The notes below the pieces were generated by a model that had not been told where the DNA came from, searched no databases, and saw nothing but the letters and a program-made list of their open reading frames with translations. From assembly GCA_016190025.1 (NCBI GenBank), contig JACPRG010000146.1:1-28893 (forward strand): a stretch of 28,893 nucleotides of DNA. The letters are read 5' to 3'. This document shows, piece after piece, positions 7,508 through 16,330 of the stretch. The position numbers were made by a program, and so were the translations under genes. Each line of letters opens with the position of its first letter. The first letter of the stretch is position 1. This DNA is from Candidatus Tectimicrobiota bacterium (GTDB lineage: Bacteria; UBA8248; JACPRG01).

Positions 7508-8518
7508 TCAGCCGCCGGAAGGAACGAAATCGTTCGTATAGTATCTCTCCACGGGAAGCGGATTCTTCAAGCCCCCATACTTCGCAAGAATACGAATCGT
7601 CTCTTCCCAGTCCTCTTTGGCCATCCAGCCGAGGGGCTTCTCTTTTGTGTTCTTCGTGTGGAGCAGGGTCAGGTACGCATCCAGGGTCTTCCGGCCGACG
7701 TTCGTGTCCTTTATCGCCAAGGGGACCGCCCTCTTCAAGGCGGCGACGGCCTCGTCCCGATGTCCCATGGTGTATTCTATGCTCCTCCTGGTACCGCGAA
7801 GCAGGCGACGCAAGGCGTCCGCCTTTTCAACCAACACGGATGTGTGCACGTTGATCGCTTCCCCGAGCGTATTGACGTTGAAGTCGGCGAACAGGAAATA
7901 GTCGACGTCTCCCCCCTTCGAACGGATGAGAGGGACGTCGGGAAAATAGGTGGTGATTGCGTCTACATCACCGCTCAGGAGCGCCGTCATTTTGGCGGAG
8001 GGTGTCAGGTTCACCCATTGCACTCGAGAGAGAGCCACTCCGTTGCGTTCGGCCACCGCTGTAAAAATGCTCTTGCCCGCGCCTCCCGGTGCGTCGCCCA
8101 CCCTTTTCCCCTCCAGATCCTTCGGAGTCCTGACCCCCAAGCGGCGGTGGACAACAACGGCTTGCGGGCTGGTTTGGTACATGCCCCAAACGGCCTTGAC
8201 GGGTAACCCCTGGCTGATGAATTTGGTCCCGGTGGCCGCGTCACCGATGGCGAAAAGGATCTTCTTGGCCCCCAGAAGCTGGAAGTTCCCGGCCGAGCCC
8301 CGTCCTTCCTCCATGGTCAGATCAATCCCTTCGGCCGCAAAAAATCCCTTTTCCTTCCCAATAAAGAAGGCGGCCACCTTTGGTGTGTTCACCCAGGAAT
8401 CTTTCAGGGTGATCGCCTCTCTTTTCTGTCCCCAGCCCCTCGGAGGCGAGGCAAAAACCAAAAAGACTCCCATGAGAGCCGTAATCCAGACAAGCCGCTT
8501 TTCCCGATTGCGCTTCAT
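7508..8518 (-). CDS. NMT1/THI5-like ABC transporter substrate-binding protein 1
   Basis: The 336-residue protein has a basic N-terminus and hydrophobic core (residues 8-24) forming a Sec signal peptide. The mature fold begins with ITLKDSWVNTPKVAAFFIGKEKGFFAAEGIDL, the hallmark of SsuA/TauA/THI5-type periplasmic binding proteins, and continues with RTPKDLEGKRVGDAPGG and LLSGDVDAITTYFPD. It probably captures an organic substrate outside the membrane; the ligand cannot be inferred. GGAGGG lies 7 nt before the ATG. No permease or ATPase gene is adjacent; the next gene downstream is the amidohydrolase, which may act on the imported compound. Confidence 0.88.
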   Translation of the reverse strand: MKRNREKRLVWITALMGVFLVFASPPRGWGQKREAITLKDSWVNTPKVAAFFIGKEKGFFAAEGIDLTMEEGRGSAGNFQLLGAKKILFAIGDAATGTKFISQGLPVKAVWGMYQTSPQAVVVHRRLGVRTPKDLEGKRVGDAPGGAGKSIFTAVAERNGVALSRVQWVNLTPSAKMTALLSGDVDAITTYFPDVPLIRSKGGDVDYFLFADFNVNTLGEAINVHTSVLVEKADALRRLLRGTRRSIEYTMGHRDEAVAALKRAVPLAIKDTNVGRKTLDAYLTLLHTKNTKEKPLGWMAKEDWEETIRILAKYGGLKNPLPVERYYTNDFVPSGG

Positions 8519-8610
8519 GCTTCCGCCCTCCCATACCCGATAGGTTGAGACCGCCTGGCTGAATCCATGCCTTCGGACCGACCATCGAACTCAATTCGCC
8601 GGATATTGAC

Positions 8611-8616
8611 ATTATA
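8611..8616 (-). promoter_or_regulatory. -10 box TATAAT for binding protein 1
   Basis: A perfect minus-strand TATAAT lies about 93 nt ahead of the start codon in an A+T-rich patch. No good -35 box is seen at 16-18 nt, so an activator may be needed. Confidence 0.4.
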
Positions 8617-8732
8617 CTACACACTGCCGACTGACGATGTTTCTGAAAATGTCGTGACATTTCCGACCGTCGCCCAAAGTCAGGAATGCGGGGGCGAGGT
8701 GGGGCAGGAAGCGGAAAAGCGCGTGGGCTGAC

Positions 8733-9215
8733 TCACGGCGAAGGCTTCGGCTTCCACGCGGCCGCGAGACGCTGCGCCTCAGCGATCTGCTCCCGAGTCA
8801 TTTCTCGGGCGAGGAGGTCGCGGACTGTCGAATACGCTTTCGCCCTCTCGCCGGTTTCGCGCGATGCGGCAAGGTTCATCCACATGTGGGCCAAGATAAA
8901 ATCCAGCGGGACACCCCAGCCATTGGAGTACATCCAGCCGAGGTTGTACTGGGCGGGGGCGTCGCCCTGATCGGCGGCCTTCCTGAACCATTTCGCGGCC
9001 TCGACGTAGTCCTGGGGGACTCCCTGGCCATCGTAGTACATCACGCCGAGGTTGAACTGGGCTGAGGCGTGCCCCTGTTCGGCGAGTTCCATGAGTTCCT
9101 CGACGTCGGTCGCGGCCCCCTCTTGGGTGAGCGCGGCGCCCCCTCCCCAAAAGCCGATCAAGACCGGACCGCTGACCAAGAGAAAAACCAGAACCGCGAG
9201 GCCGCTTCGTTTCAT
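8733..9215 (-). CDS. Secreted Sel1-repeat protein
   Basis: This 160-residue protein starts with a signal peptide (MKRSGLAVLVFLLVSGPVLIG) and holds two Sel1-type TPR-like repeats: GHASAQFNLGVMYYDGQGV and GDAPAQYNLGWMYSNGWGV, each followed by DYVEAAKWFRKAA or the related DFILAHMWMNLAA. Such repeats form alpha-solenoids that mediate protein contacts in the periplasm. The C-terminus is a helix with EMTREQIAEAQRLA. It has its own gap on both sides (214 nt downstream, 166 nt upstream), so it may be a single-gene transcript. The partner is unknown. Confidence 0.85.
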   Translation of the reverse strand: MKRSGLAVLVFLLVSGPVLIGFWGGGAALTQEGAATDVEELMELAEQGHASAQFNLGVMYYDGQGVPQDYVEAAKWFRKAADQGDAPAQYNLGWMYSNGWGVPLDFILAHMWMNLAASRETGERAKAYSTVRDLLAREMTREQIAEAQRLAAAWKPKPSP

Positions 9216-9381
9216 CCCGGCTCTCCAGAGGATAAGATAGAAGTGTCACCATTACACTGGCTCCTTCGGAATAAAGAAAAAAGGGGGGATCAATCCACAA
9301 GCGTGTAAAATGGATTTCAGACGCCTGGGGCGGTCCTCTCGGGGCCGGCGCCTCCCCGTGGAAAGGAGGCCGCGAGACGGG

Positions 9382-11811
9382 CTACCGCCTCCGGCCCCGC
9401 TTCCCGGCCCTGCCCGCCCCCGACTGCCGCTTTCGGGGGCCGGTCCGCCGGGGCGGATGCGGGCGCTCCCGAGGGCTGCGCTTTCGCTTTTCGGCCGTGG
9501 GGGTGAGGGCCGCGCGGGATGAGACTTCCCTTGTTTTCGCGGGGCGGCGGCCAGCGGGTCCTTTCGCCCGGACCGGCTCGACGAGGGAGAAGTCCAGGCG
9601 GCGGGCGTCCAGATCCGCTCGATCCACGCGGATCGTGACCGCATCGCCCAGCCGGAAGATCCTCTTCGTCCGCCGGCCGATCAGCTGGTAGTTGTCTTCG
9701 TCGAAGACGTAGTAGTCGTCGGCGAGGCCGGCCAGGCGGACGAACCCGTCCACGAAGTGCGCGTCCAGCGTGACGAAAAAGCCCGTCGCCACGATCCCGC
9801 TCACCTTCCCCTCGAAGGTCTCGCCGACGCGGTCCTTCATGAACTGTGCGCGCTTGTAATCCATCATCGCCCGCTCGGCGCTCTCGGCGGCCCGCTCCCG
9901 GCGGGAGGCATCCTCCGCCAAGGCCTGCATCCGGTCGCCGAGGCTCTGCATGCGGCGCCGGCCCAGCCTTCGGCGGCCCGCCAGGCCGTAGGCCCGGAGC
10001 AGCCGGTGGACGAGCAGGTCCGGATAGCGGCGGATGGGGGAGGTGAAGTGCGTGTAGTGGGTGAAGCCGAGCCCGAAGTGGCCGAGGTTCGCGGAGTCGT
10101 ACCGGGCGAGCTTCATGGCGCGCAGGAGGGCCATGTTCACCAGGGTCTCCTCCGCCTCCCCGCGGCTTCCCTCCAGGGCCAGGCGCAGGGCGTCGGGGGT
10201 CCCGGTTTGCAGGTCGGGGACGCGGTAGCGCAGGTTGCGAAGCAGCCGGACCGCCTCTTCCAGCCTGTGTGGATCGGGCGGCTCGTGGACGCGGAAGATG
10301 CCCGGCTCATCCTCCTCCGTGAGCCGCCGGGCCACCGCCCGGTTGGCCGCCAGCATGAAGTCCTCGATGATCTGGTTGGAGACCGTGCGGGGCGCCCGCC
10401 GGATCGCCGCGACGCGGCCCCGGCCGTCCAGCAGGACCTCCGCCTCCGGGATGTCGAAGTCCAGGCCGCCCTCGGCGAACCGCCGCTCCCGCAGCTGCCG
10501 CGCAAGGCGGGCCATGGCGCGGAGCGTCTCCTCCAGGCCGGGGATCTCGGCGTAGCGCCCGGACGGAGTGACGCCGGGGGCCTGCCCCCGGCCGCTGGAT
10601 TCGGGGGCCGGGGCGCCGCTCAGGACGGGTTCCGCGGGCGTTCCCTCCAGGAAGGAGGTCACCCCGGCGTAGGTCAGGCGGGCCCGGCTGCGGATGACGG
10701 TTTCTGCGAACCGGACGGCTTGCGCCTGGCCCCCCTCCGCGTCATAGTCCAGAAAGGCCGACAGGGTCAGCCGCTCCTTGCCCGGCACGAGGCTGCACAG
10801 GTCCTCGCTGAGGGCGGGGGGGAGCATGGGAATGGCGCGGCCGGGAAAATAGACGCTCGTCCCCCGAAGGCGGGCCTCCTCGTCCAGGGCGCTCTCTTCG
10901 GTCACGTAGTGGCTGACGTCGGCGATGTGGACCCCGAGGCGCCTGCCCCCGCTCGGGGAGGTCTCCAGGGAGACGGCGTCGTCGAAGTCCCAGGCCGACT
11001 CCCCGTCGATGGTGAACGTCAGGAGCCCGGTCAGGTCTTCCCGGCTCCGGGAATCCCCGGCCCCCGGCCCGGAGAGGGCGGCGGCCTCCCGCAGAGCCGC
11101 CTCCGAGAACTTCGTCACGATGCCGAACTCGGCGCAGATCATATCCACCTCGACCTGCGGGTCCTCCGGGTAGCCGAGCGCGCGGAGGATGTTTCCTCTC
11201 GCCGGGACACGGCCGCTTGGGTATCGGGTGATCCCCAGGACGGCGATCATCCCTTTGCGGGCGTCCGCGCCTTCGCCGCCGCGCTCGATCTCCATCGTCT
11301 CGCCGAACCGCCGGTCCAGCGGTACGAACCAGCGGCGGCCCTCCCGGACCTCGATCCGGCCGACGACCTCCGCCGCGCCCCGCTCCAGAACCTGGACCAC
11401 CTCGCCCTCCAGCTTCCCGCGGAACCCCCGTTTCGTCCTCACCAGCACGCGGTCCCCGTGAAGGGCGCCCCCCCGGCCCCTCGGCGGGATGAAGACGTCC
11501 GGCTCCCTCCGTCCGGGTCCTTCCTCCGCGCCGGCCTCCCCGCGGCCCCTTTCCGCGGGAAGGAGAAAGGCGTAGCCGTCCGGGTGGGCCTGGATCGTCC
11601 CTTCCGTGAGGGCCAGGGACTCCGGCGCGGCGTAGCGTCCCCCGCGGACGCGAACCAGAAAGCCTTCCCGCGCGAGGTCTTTAAGCATGCGGCGGAAGGC
11701 GGGCCGGTCGCTCTGCGGGATGTCGAAGTGCCGGATGATCTCTCGCAGGGAAGCGGTTTTCCCGGGATGGGCGGCCAGGTGGCTCCGCACGTCTTCAGGG
11801 GTGACGTTCAT
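9382..11811 (-). CDS. rnr: Ribonuclease R
   Basis: The 809-residue 3'-5' exoribonuclease has the RNase R order: an N-terminal winged-helix domain (about 1-60), cold-shock domains, the RNB catalytic domain, an S1 domain (about 658-745) and a long Arg/Lys-rich tail. The catalytic aspartates are all present in TIDGESAWDFDDAV (about 262-275), and GVHIADVSHYV and the IEDFMLAANRAVA and TSPIRRYPDLLVHR segments are typical. The enzyme degrades structured RNA and is involved in tmRNA-linked mRNA decay, which is notable because ssrA and smpB lie nearby. It follows the phosphatase gene by 37 nt and is probably co-transcribed with it. Confidence 0.95.
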   Translation of the reverse strand: MNVTPEDVRSHLAAHPGKTASLREIIRHFDIPQSDRPAFRRMLKDLAREGFLVRVRGGRYAAPESLALTEGTIQAHPDGYAFLLPAERGRGEAGAEEGPGRREPDVFIPPRGRGGALHGDRVLVRTKRGFRGKLEGEVVQVLERGAAEVVGRIEVREGRRWFVPLDRRFGETMEIERGGEGADARKGMIAVLGITRYPSGRVPARGNILRALGYPEDPQVEVDMICAEFGIVTKFSEAALREAAALSGPGAGDSRSREDLTGLLTFTIDGESAWDFDDAVSLETSPSGGRRLGVHIADVSHYVTEESALDEEARLRGTSVYFPGRAIPMLPPALSEDLCSLVPGKERLTLSAFLDYDAEGGQAQAVRFAETVIRSRARLTYAGVTSFLEGTPAEPVLSGAPAPESSGRGQAPGVTPSGRYAEIPGLEETLRAMARLARQLRERRFAEGGLDFDIPEAEVLLDGRGRVAAIRRAPRTVSNQIIEDFMLAANRAVARRLTEEDEPGIFRVHEPPDPHRLEEAVRLLRNLRYRVPDLQTGTPDALRLALEGSRGEAEETLVNMALLRAMKLARYDSANLGHFGLGFTHYTHFTSPIRRYPDLLVHRLLRAYGLAGRRRLGRRRMQSLGDRMQALAEDASRRERAAESAERAMMDYKRAQFMKDRVGETFEGKVSGIVATGFFVTLDAHFVDGFVRLAGLADDYYVFDEDNYQLIGRRTKRIFRLGDAVTIRVDRADLDARRLDFSLVEPVRAKGPAGRRPAKTREVSSRAALTPTAEKRKRSPRERPHPPRRTGPRKRQSGAGRAGKRGRRR

Positions 11812-11848
11812 ACGGGATGCGCCCTTTGGGCTCGGGCTCGCGTTCGCC

Positions 11849-12505
11849 TCAGGCCTGATAGATGTTCCGGATCGCCCCGTCGGCCAGCTCGACGCACGTC
11901 AGTTGGCCGCCGAACACGGCGCCCGTGTCGATGCCGATGGCGTACGGCAGGTTCTGGAAGACCTGCCGAAGGGGAGTGTGGCCGAAGACCACCGTCAGGC
12001 CCAGGGAGTGCTCCCTCAGAAAGAACTCCTCCCGGATCCACAGCAGGTCTTGGGGGCTTTGGGCCTCCAGCGGCACGCCCGGCCGGACCCCCGCGTGGAC
12101 GAAAAGGAAACCGTTTTCCTGGTGCATGAGGGAGGTCTGAAGCAGGAACTGGAGGTGCTCCGGCGGAAAATCCTCGGGGCCGACCGCGCCCCGCGGGTCG
12201 ATTGCGTAGGATTCCAGCGTCTCGGTCCCTCCATTCATCAGATACACCCCCTGCGCGTACTGAACCGACCCGCTGAGGAAATCCTCGAACATGTCCTCGT
12301 GGTTCCCCCTCAGGAAAAGGGACTTCGGGAACCTCTTCCGGAACCGGAGGAGGAAATCCACCGTCCCGCGGGCGTCCGGACCCCGGTCGATGTAGTCCCC
12401 GATGAAGATGATGCGGTCCTCGGGCTCGAAGGGGACGGCCTCGACGAGGCGAATCAGGTGTTCGAGGGAGGCGTGAATGTCGCCGACGGCGTAAAGCTTG
12501 GACAA
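11849..12505 (-). CDS. PPP-family metallophosphatase (Ser/Thr phosphatase or ApaH/PrpE-like)
   Basis: The 218-residue protein has all the signature blocks of the PPP superfamily: YAVGDIHA near the N-terminus, FIGDYIDRGPD, LRGNHEDM, FVHAGVRPG and VFGHTPL. These supply the two-metal site. Size and lack of extra domains fit bacterial phosphatases acting on phosphoproteins or dinucleoside tetraphosphates; the two cannot be separated here. The start is taken as the TTG at 12505, just before the first conserved strand, because the longer open frame (to 12736) runs through the promoter, a palindromic repeat and a REP-like element. The ribosome binding site is weak (GGGGT). It precedes rnr in the same direction. 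Confidence 0.88.
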   Translation of the reverse strand: MSKLYAVGDIHASLEHLIRLVEAVPFEPEDRIIFIGDYIDRGPDARGTVDFLLRFRKRFPKSLFLRGNHEDMFEDFLSGSVQYAQGVYLMNGGTETLESYAIDPRGAVGPEDFPPEHLQFLLQTSLMHQENGFLFVHAGVRPGVPLEAQSPQDLLWIREEFFLREHSLGLTVVFGHTPLRQVFQNLPYAIGIDTGAVFGGQLTCVELADGAIRNIYQA

Positions 12506-12575
12506 CGTGAGACCCCGCGTGAGCCGTTCGGAGAATGACCAGAAGCGCGGCGGGAAGCCGGGATGCGTCGATCCA

Positions 12576-12593
12576 CTTGAGGTCTGTGACCTC
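12576..12593. repeat. Palindromic repeat copy ahead of the phosphatase gene
   Basis: CTTGAGGTCTGTGACCTC, a perfect core at 12579-12593. On the phosphatase message it would fall within a few nucleotides of the predicted transcription start and about 75 nt before the start codon. Confidence 0.85.
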
Positions 12594-12602
12594 TCGATTC
12601 CT

Positions 12603-12631
12603 AATTTATCCTCGTACCGGGAGGATGTAAA
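12603..12631 (-). promoter_or_regulatory. Predicted promoter of the phosphatase-rnr operon
   Basis: Minus-strand TTTACA (12626-12631), 17-nt spacer, TAAATT (12603-12608). The start of transcription would be near 12597, immediately before the palindromic repeat. Confidence 0.5.
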
Positions 12632-12650
12632 GGATTCGCCGGGGGCTTCC

Positions 12651-12677
12651 GGGCGACCCGGCGGGTCGCCCCTACAA
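12651..12677. repeat. REP-like hairpin element (TTGTAGGGGCG family), copy 1
   Basis: Read on the minus strand it begins TTGTAGGGGCGACCC and closes with the complementary GGGTCGCCC, a strong hairpin with almost no loop. A second member with a different stem sequence lies at 23107-23132. The shared part is TTGTAGGGGCG. Confidence 0.65.
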
Positions 12678-12752
12678 GACTCCGCGCTGCACGCCCTGCC
12701 CCAAGGAGGAGATGACCCCTCACAAGAGGACACCACCCAAAACCCGTCCCTA

Positions 12753-12781
12753 TTGACGGATCGGCAAACGGGTGCTAGGTT
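12753..12781 (+). promoter_or_regulatory. Promoter of panB
   Basis: TTGACG (12753-12758), a 17-nt spacer and TAGGTT (12776-12781). Transcription should begin near 12788, about 155 nt upstream of the panB start. Confidence 0.6.
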
Positions 12782-12787
12782 GGAGAG

Positions 12788-12900
12788 TAGATGCCGCTTG
12801 GATCCCTTCGCGGGACCGAGACGGAACAGAGTGCGCGGGTCGCCGAGAGCCGGGGGAGGGGGAGACCTCTTCCAGGCGGGCGGCGGGATTTGCTTCCGAT
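12788..12900 (+). promoter_or_regulatory. Structured panB leader, candidate pan-motif or riboswitch
   Basis: Two hairpins can be drawn. The first pairs CTTGG with CCGAG and, across a bulged A, TCCC with GGGA around a TTCGC loop (about 12797-12820). The second pairs GGGAGGGG with CCTCTTCC around a GAGA tetraloop, with two G-U pairs (about 12855-12874). The arrangement promoter, structured leader, terminator, panB is typical of attenuation. The Rfam 'pan' motif, a hairpin with bulged adenosines upstream of panB/C/D, is the obvious candidate, but I cannot confirm a match. Confidence 0.4.
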
Positions 12901-12932
12901 ACCCCGGGGCTTTGTTCCGGGGTTTTTCTTTT
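12901..12932 (+). terminator. Intrinsic terminator/attenuator in the panB leader
   Basis: ACCCCGG (12901-12907) pairs with CCGGGGT (12917-12923) around a 9-nt loop, followed by TTTTTCTTTT. It ends only 10 nt before the panB start codon and abuts its ribosome binding site, so it must be bypassed for panB expression from the upstream promoter. Confidence 0.75.
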
Positions 12933-12942
12933 GGAGAAGGTC

Positions 12943-13845
<903 letters not shown>

Positions 13846-14017
13846 GCCGCGTTCACGGCCCCCGGGGGACGCCGTCCCCTTCCGGGCCGCCTTCATCCCG
13901 AGAGCCGCGGAAGGATCTTGCGGGCGATCAGGCCCAGTTGTTCCGGCTCGTCGCTGACGGGCCCGGGGGATTCTCACCTCGGACAGGGGAAGACGCGCGC
14001 CCGGCGGGACACCCCGG

Positions 14018-14413
14018 TCACAGCACCAGTTGGACGACAACCCCGGCGAACGCCTCGGGGGGAAGCTCGACGACCCGCCGTCCGAAGGCCCCCTCCCGGG
14101 GCTCCAGGGAGGCTTGCTGAAAACCGCTGTTCGAAAGACGGGGCGCGACTTCGGCGAGGTCCCACACGCGAAAGGCCACGTGATGGAGCCCCTGGCCGCG
14201 CTCCCGCAGGAAGGCCGCGGCGCGCCCCTCCACGCGGACGGGCTGGATCAGCTCGATGGCCGCCTCGCCCACGGCCAGGCGGGCGACCCGAACCCCCCTG
14301 GACGGCACCTGGGCCTCCACTGAGAGGGTCATCCCCAGCGCCGACGTGAAACCCTCCAGGCCCCTCTCCAGATCCGCCACCACGATGCCTACGTGGTCAA
14401 TCCGCTCAAGCAT
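14018..14413 (-). CDS. VOC/glyoxalase-fold protein, methylmalonyl-CoA epimerase-like
   Basis: The 131-residue protein has two betaalphabetabetabeta modules: IDHVGIVVADLERGLEGF at the N-terminus, AAIELIQP, then GLHHVAFRVWDL and a C-terminal VVVQLVL. The layout is closest to methylmalonyl-CoA epimerase. His7 and the His of GLHHVAF match metal ligands, but the last strand has Gln where epimerases usually have Glu. Its ATG overlaps the end of the preceding decarboxylase-like gene by 8 nt (ATGCTTGA), implying translational coupling. It may act on a carboxylated or CoA-linked intermediate of the cluster; a dioxygenase or lyase role is also possible. Confidence 0.75.
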   Translation of the reverse strand: MLERIDHVGIVVADLERGLEGFTSALGMTLSVEAQVPSRGVRVARLAVGEAAIELIQPVRVEGRAAAFLRERGQGLHHVAFRVWDLAEVAPRLSNSGFQQASLEPREGAFGRRVVELPPEAFAGVVVQLVL

Positions 14414-15152
14414 CCGCTTCCCCTTCGCCGTTGGCCGGGGAGGCCAGGAGCCGCCCGAACCCCCGGATGTTCTCTTTCACCTGCGCCAAGCGCAGCCCGG
14501 CCCACAGGGCCGCCTGGTTGCTGGTGACGACGGGCAGCCCCAGGTCCCGCTCGATGAGGTCAATGACCTCGAAGGTCCTGAGTCCGCCGCAGCTGATCAA
14601 AACCCCCTCCGCGCCCGGGACCTCCCGGACCACCTCCTTGGTGAGGCGGTAGGCGGCGCTCGGCGGAAGACGGTGGATGTCCCAGTTGAACCGCTGGCGA
14701 AGGCCCTTGATGGCCAGCACCTCAAAGCCCGCCTCCTCCAGGAACTTCCGCAGGAGGTCGTTCAGCTCGTCGATGTAGGCGGTGGCGACGGCGATCCGGC
14801 GGACCTTCAGGTGGTGCAGCGCCTCCACGATGGCCGTGGCCTGAGTCGTGCAGGGAAGCCGGGCCGCCTCCCGGAGGCGCCCGGTGAGCTCCAGGTTGAA
14901 GGGGTGGCCCCGGAAAAACCCGGCCGGCGTTCCGACCAGGACCGCGCAGTCGGCCTTCATGATGGCGACTTCCCGGGCCGCCCGCTCCAAGTGCGTGACC
15001 ATCTCCCCGAGGCCCTTGGGGTTCACCTCCTCGATGTACATCCGGGTGCCGACGAAGGAGACGCCCTCCGGGGCGGCCATGCGGAGCTCCTCCTCCACCA
15101 CCGGGCCCCCGCTGGGCTGGACGATGCCGATCAACGCCCGCCATCCATACAT
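14406..15152 (-). CDS. Arylmalonate decarboxylase-like protein (Asp/Glu racemase superfamily)
   Basis: This 248-residue protein resembles the AMDase/maleate isomerase branch. Gly74 (LVGTPAGFFRG) and Cys188 (LISCGGLRT) fall at exactly the residue numbers known for the catalytic pair of Bordetella arylmalonate decarboxylase. Shared blocks include LPCTTQATAIVEALHHL, VRRIAVATAYIDELND and LGLPVVTSNQAALW. Maleate isomerases carry cysteine at both positions, so the single-Cys pattern favours a decarboxylase; AMDase removes CO2 from disubstituted malonates without a cofactor. GGAGGAG precedes the ATG. It lies 125 nt after the binding-protein gene in the same direction and overlaps the VOC gene. Confidence 0.8.
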   Translation of the reverse strand: MYGWRALIGIVQPSGGPVVEEELRMAAPEGVSFVGTRMYIEEVNPKGLGEMVTHLERAAREVAIMKADCAVLVGTPAGFFRGHPFNLELTGRLREAARLPCTTQATAIVEALHHLKVRRIAVATAYIDELNDLLRKFLEEAGFEVLAIKGLRQRFNWDIHRLPPSAAYRLTKEVVREVPGAEGVLISCGGLRTFEVIDLIERDLGLPVVTSNQAALWAGLRLAQVKENIRGFGRLLASPANGEGEADA

Positions 15153-15277
15153 GAAAGACTCCTCCTTACCCCCGCCGCCCCGGGCGCTCCCTGGCGCGGG
15201 TTCAACGGCGGGTCAACGGTCCAACGACGCCGAACCGCCGAGACGGCGGGACCTGTCCCGGCTCCTCTCGACGCGGA

Positions 15278-16288
15278 TTACCTCTTGGGCAGAATGGGTC
15301 CCGGCGGAAGCAGGGCGTTGGTCGCGATCTCCTCGACCGGTATGTTCTCCCGGATGCCGTTGACCTTGAAGACCAGGTCCCGGGTGACGGCGACCCTCTT
15401 GAAGTCATGATGGCCCAGGCCCTTTTCCAGTATCCCCGGGGCCAGGATCCGCCCGATGGTGACCTTCCATTGCTGCTCTTCGATGTTGGCCTTCGCCGTG
15501 GGGACGGCGTTGACCAGGTGCCGGGCGGCCTCCGCCGGGTGCTCGATGGACCAGGCGTAGCCCTCGAGCGTCGCCCGCACAAACCGGCGGACCAGGTCCG
15601 GGTTGTCGCGGATGAGCTTGTCCGTCGTCACCACGGATTCCCCCAGCATCTCAAAGCCGTAATCGCTCCACCAGATCGCCTGGACCTCTTTCCCTGTCTT
15701 CTGCGCCATCTGGTTCAGGATCGGGTGGTAGATGCCAAAGGCGAGGAGGGCGTCGGCCTTGCCCGAAAGCAGGGTCGCGTTCATCGAGCGAGGCTCCACA
15801 TAGATCCACTTTCCCACCTTGATCCCCAGCATCTCGGCGAACACCGGGAAGGTCTGGTCGACGATCGCCCCCGGGGCGGTGGAGACTATCCGGCCGGTGA
15901 GGTCCTTCGGGTGTCGGATGCCGGAGTCCCGAAACGTGAGGATGGCGTGGGGGGAAAAGGTCAGCAGCTGGGCGACGGATTTGATCTCGAGTTTCCGGGC
16001 CCGGCCGAGCGCCACGTTGGAGACATCGGAGATGCCGAGCGGGAACTGGCCCACCGCGATCCGCTTCGCCGTGTCGGGAGCCCCGTACCCCCTCTGCCAC
16101 TGCACATCGAGGCCGGCCTTCCGGTAAAAGCCCTCCCCCAGGGCGCCGAAAAAGCCGCCGTGGAGGCCGTAGGGAACCCAGCCGATGCTGAATGTGAGCT
16201 TCTCGGCCGAGCCTGCCGGCGGGACGCCCGCCAGCAGGCCGCCCACCAGAGCGAGAGCCAACCACCCGTTTCGTCCAAGCCGCTTCAT
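15278..16288 (-). CDS. NMT1/THI5-like ABC transporter substrate-binding protein 2
   Basis: The 336-residue product has a signal peptide (RNGWLALALVGGLLAG, ending near PPAGSA) and the fold markers LTFSIGWVPYGLHGGFFGALGEGFYRKAGLDV, RHPKDLTGRIVSTAPGA and TLLSGKADALLAFG. It is the same family and the same length as binding protein 1 at 7508-8518 but clearly divergent. AGGAGG precedes the ATG. It lies between the NicX-like and AMDase-like genes, suggesting that it captures the cluster's substrate. Again there is no ABC permease or ATPase nearby, so it may share a transporter encoded elsewhere. Confidence 0.88.
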   Translation of the reverse strand: MKRLGRNGWLALALVGGLLAGVPPAGSAEKLTFSIGWVPYGLHGGFFGALGEGFYRKAGLDVQWQRGYGAPDTAKRIAVGQFPLGISDVSNVALGRARKLEIKSVAQLLTFSPHAILTFRDSGIRHPKDLTGRIVSTAPGAIVDQTFPVFAEMLGIKVGKWIYVEPRSMNATLLSGKADALLAFGIYHPILNQMAQKTGKEVQAIWWSDYGFEMLGESVVTTDKLIRDNPDLVRRFVRATLEGYAWSIEHPAEAARHLVNAVPTAKANIEEQQWKVTIGRILAPGILEKGLGHHDFKRVAVTRDLVFKVNGIRENIPVEEIATNALLPPGPILPKR

Positions 16289-16330
16289 ATCCCGTTCCTC
16301 CTCTTGATGACGGAAGGACCCCCGACGCCC

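Noticed and set aside
9757..12129. Open frame of 790 codons on the plus strand
   Set aside because: It lies antisense to RNase R and the phosphatase and shows only codon-shadow composition.
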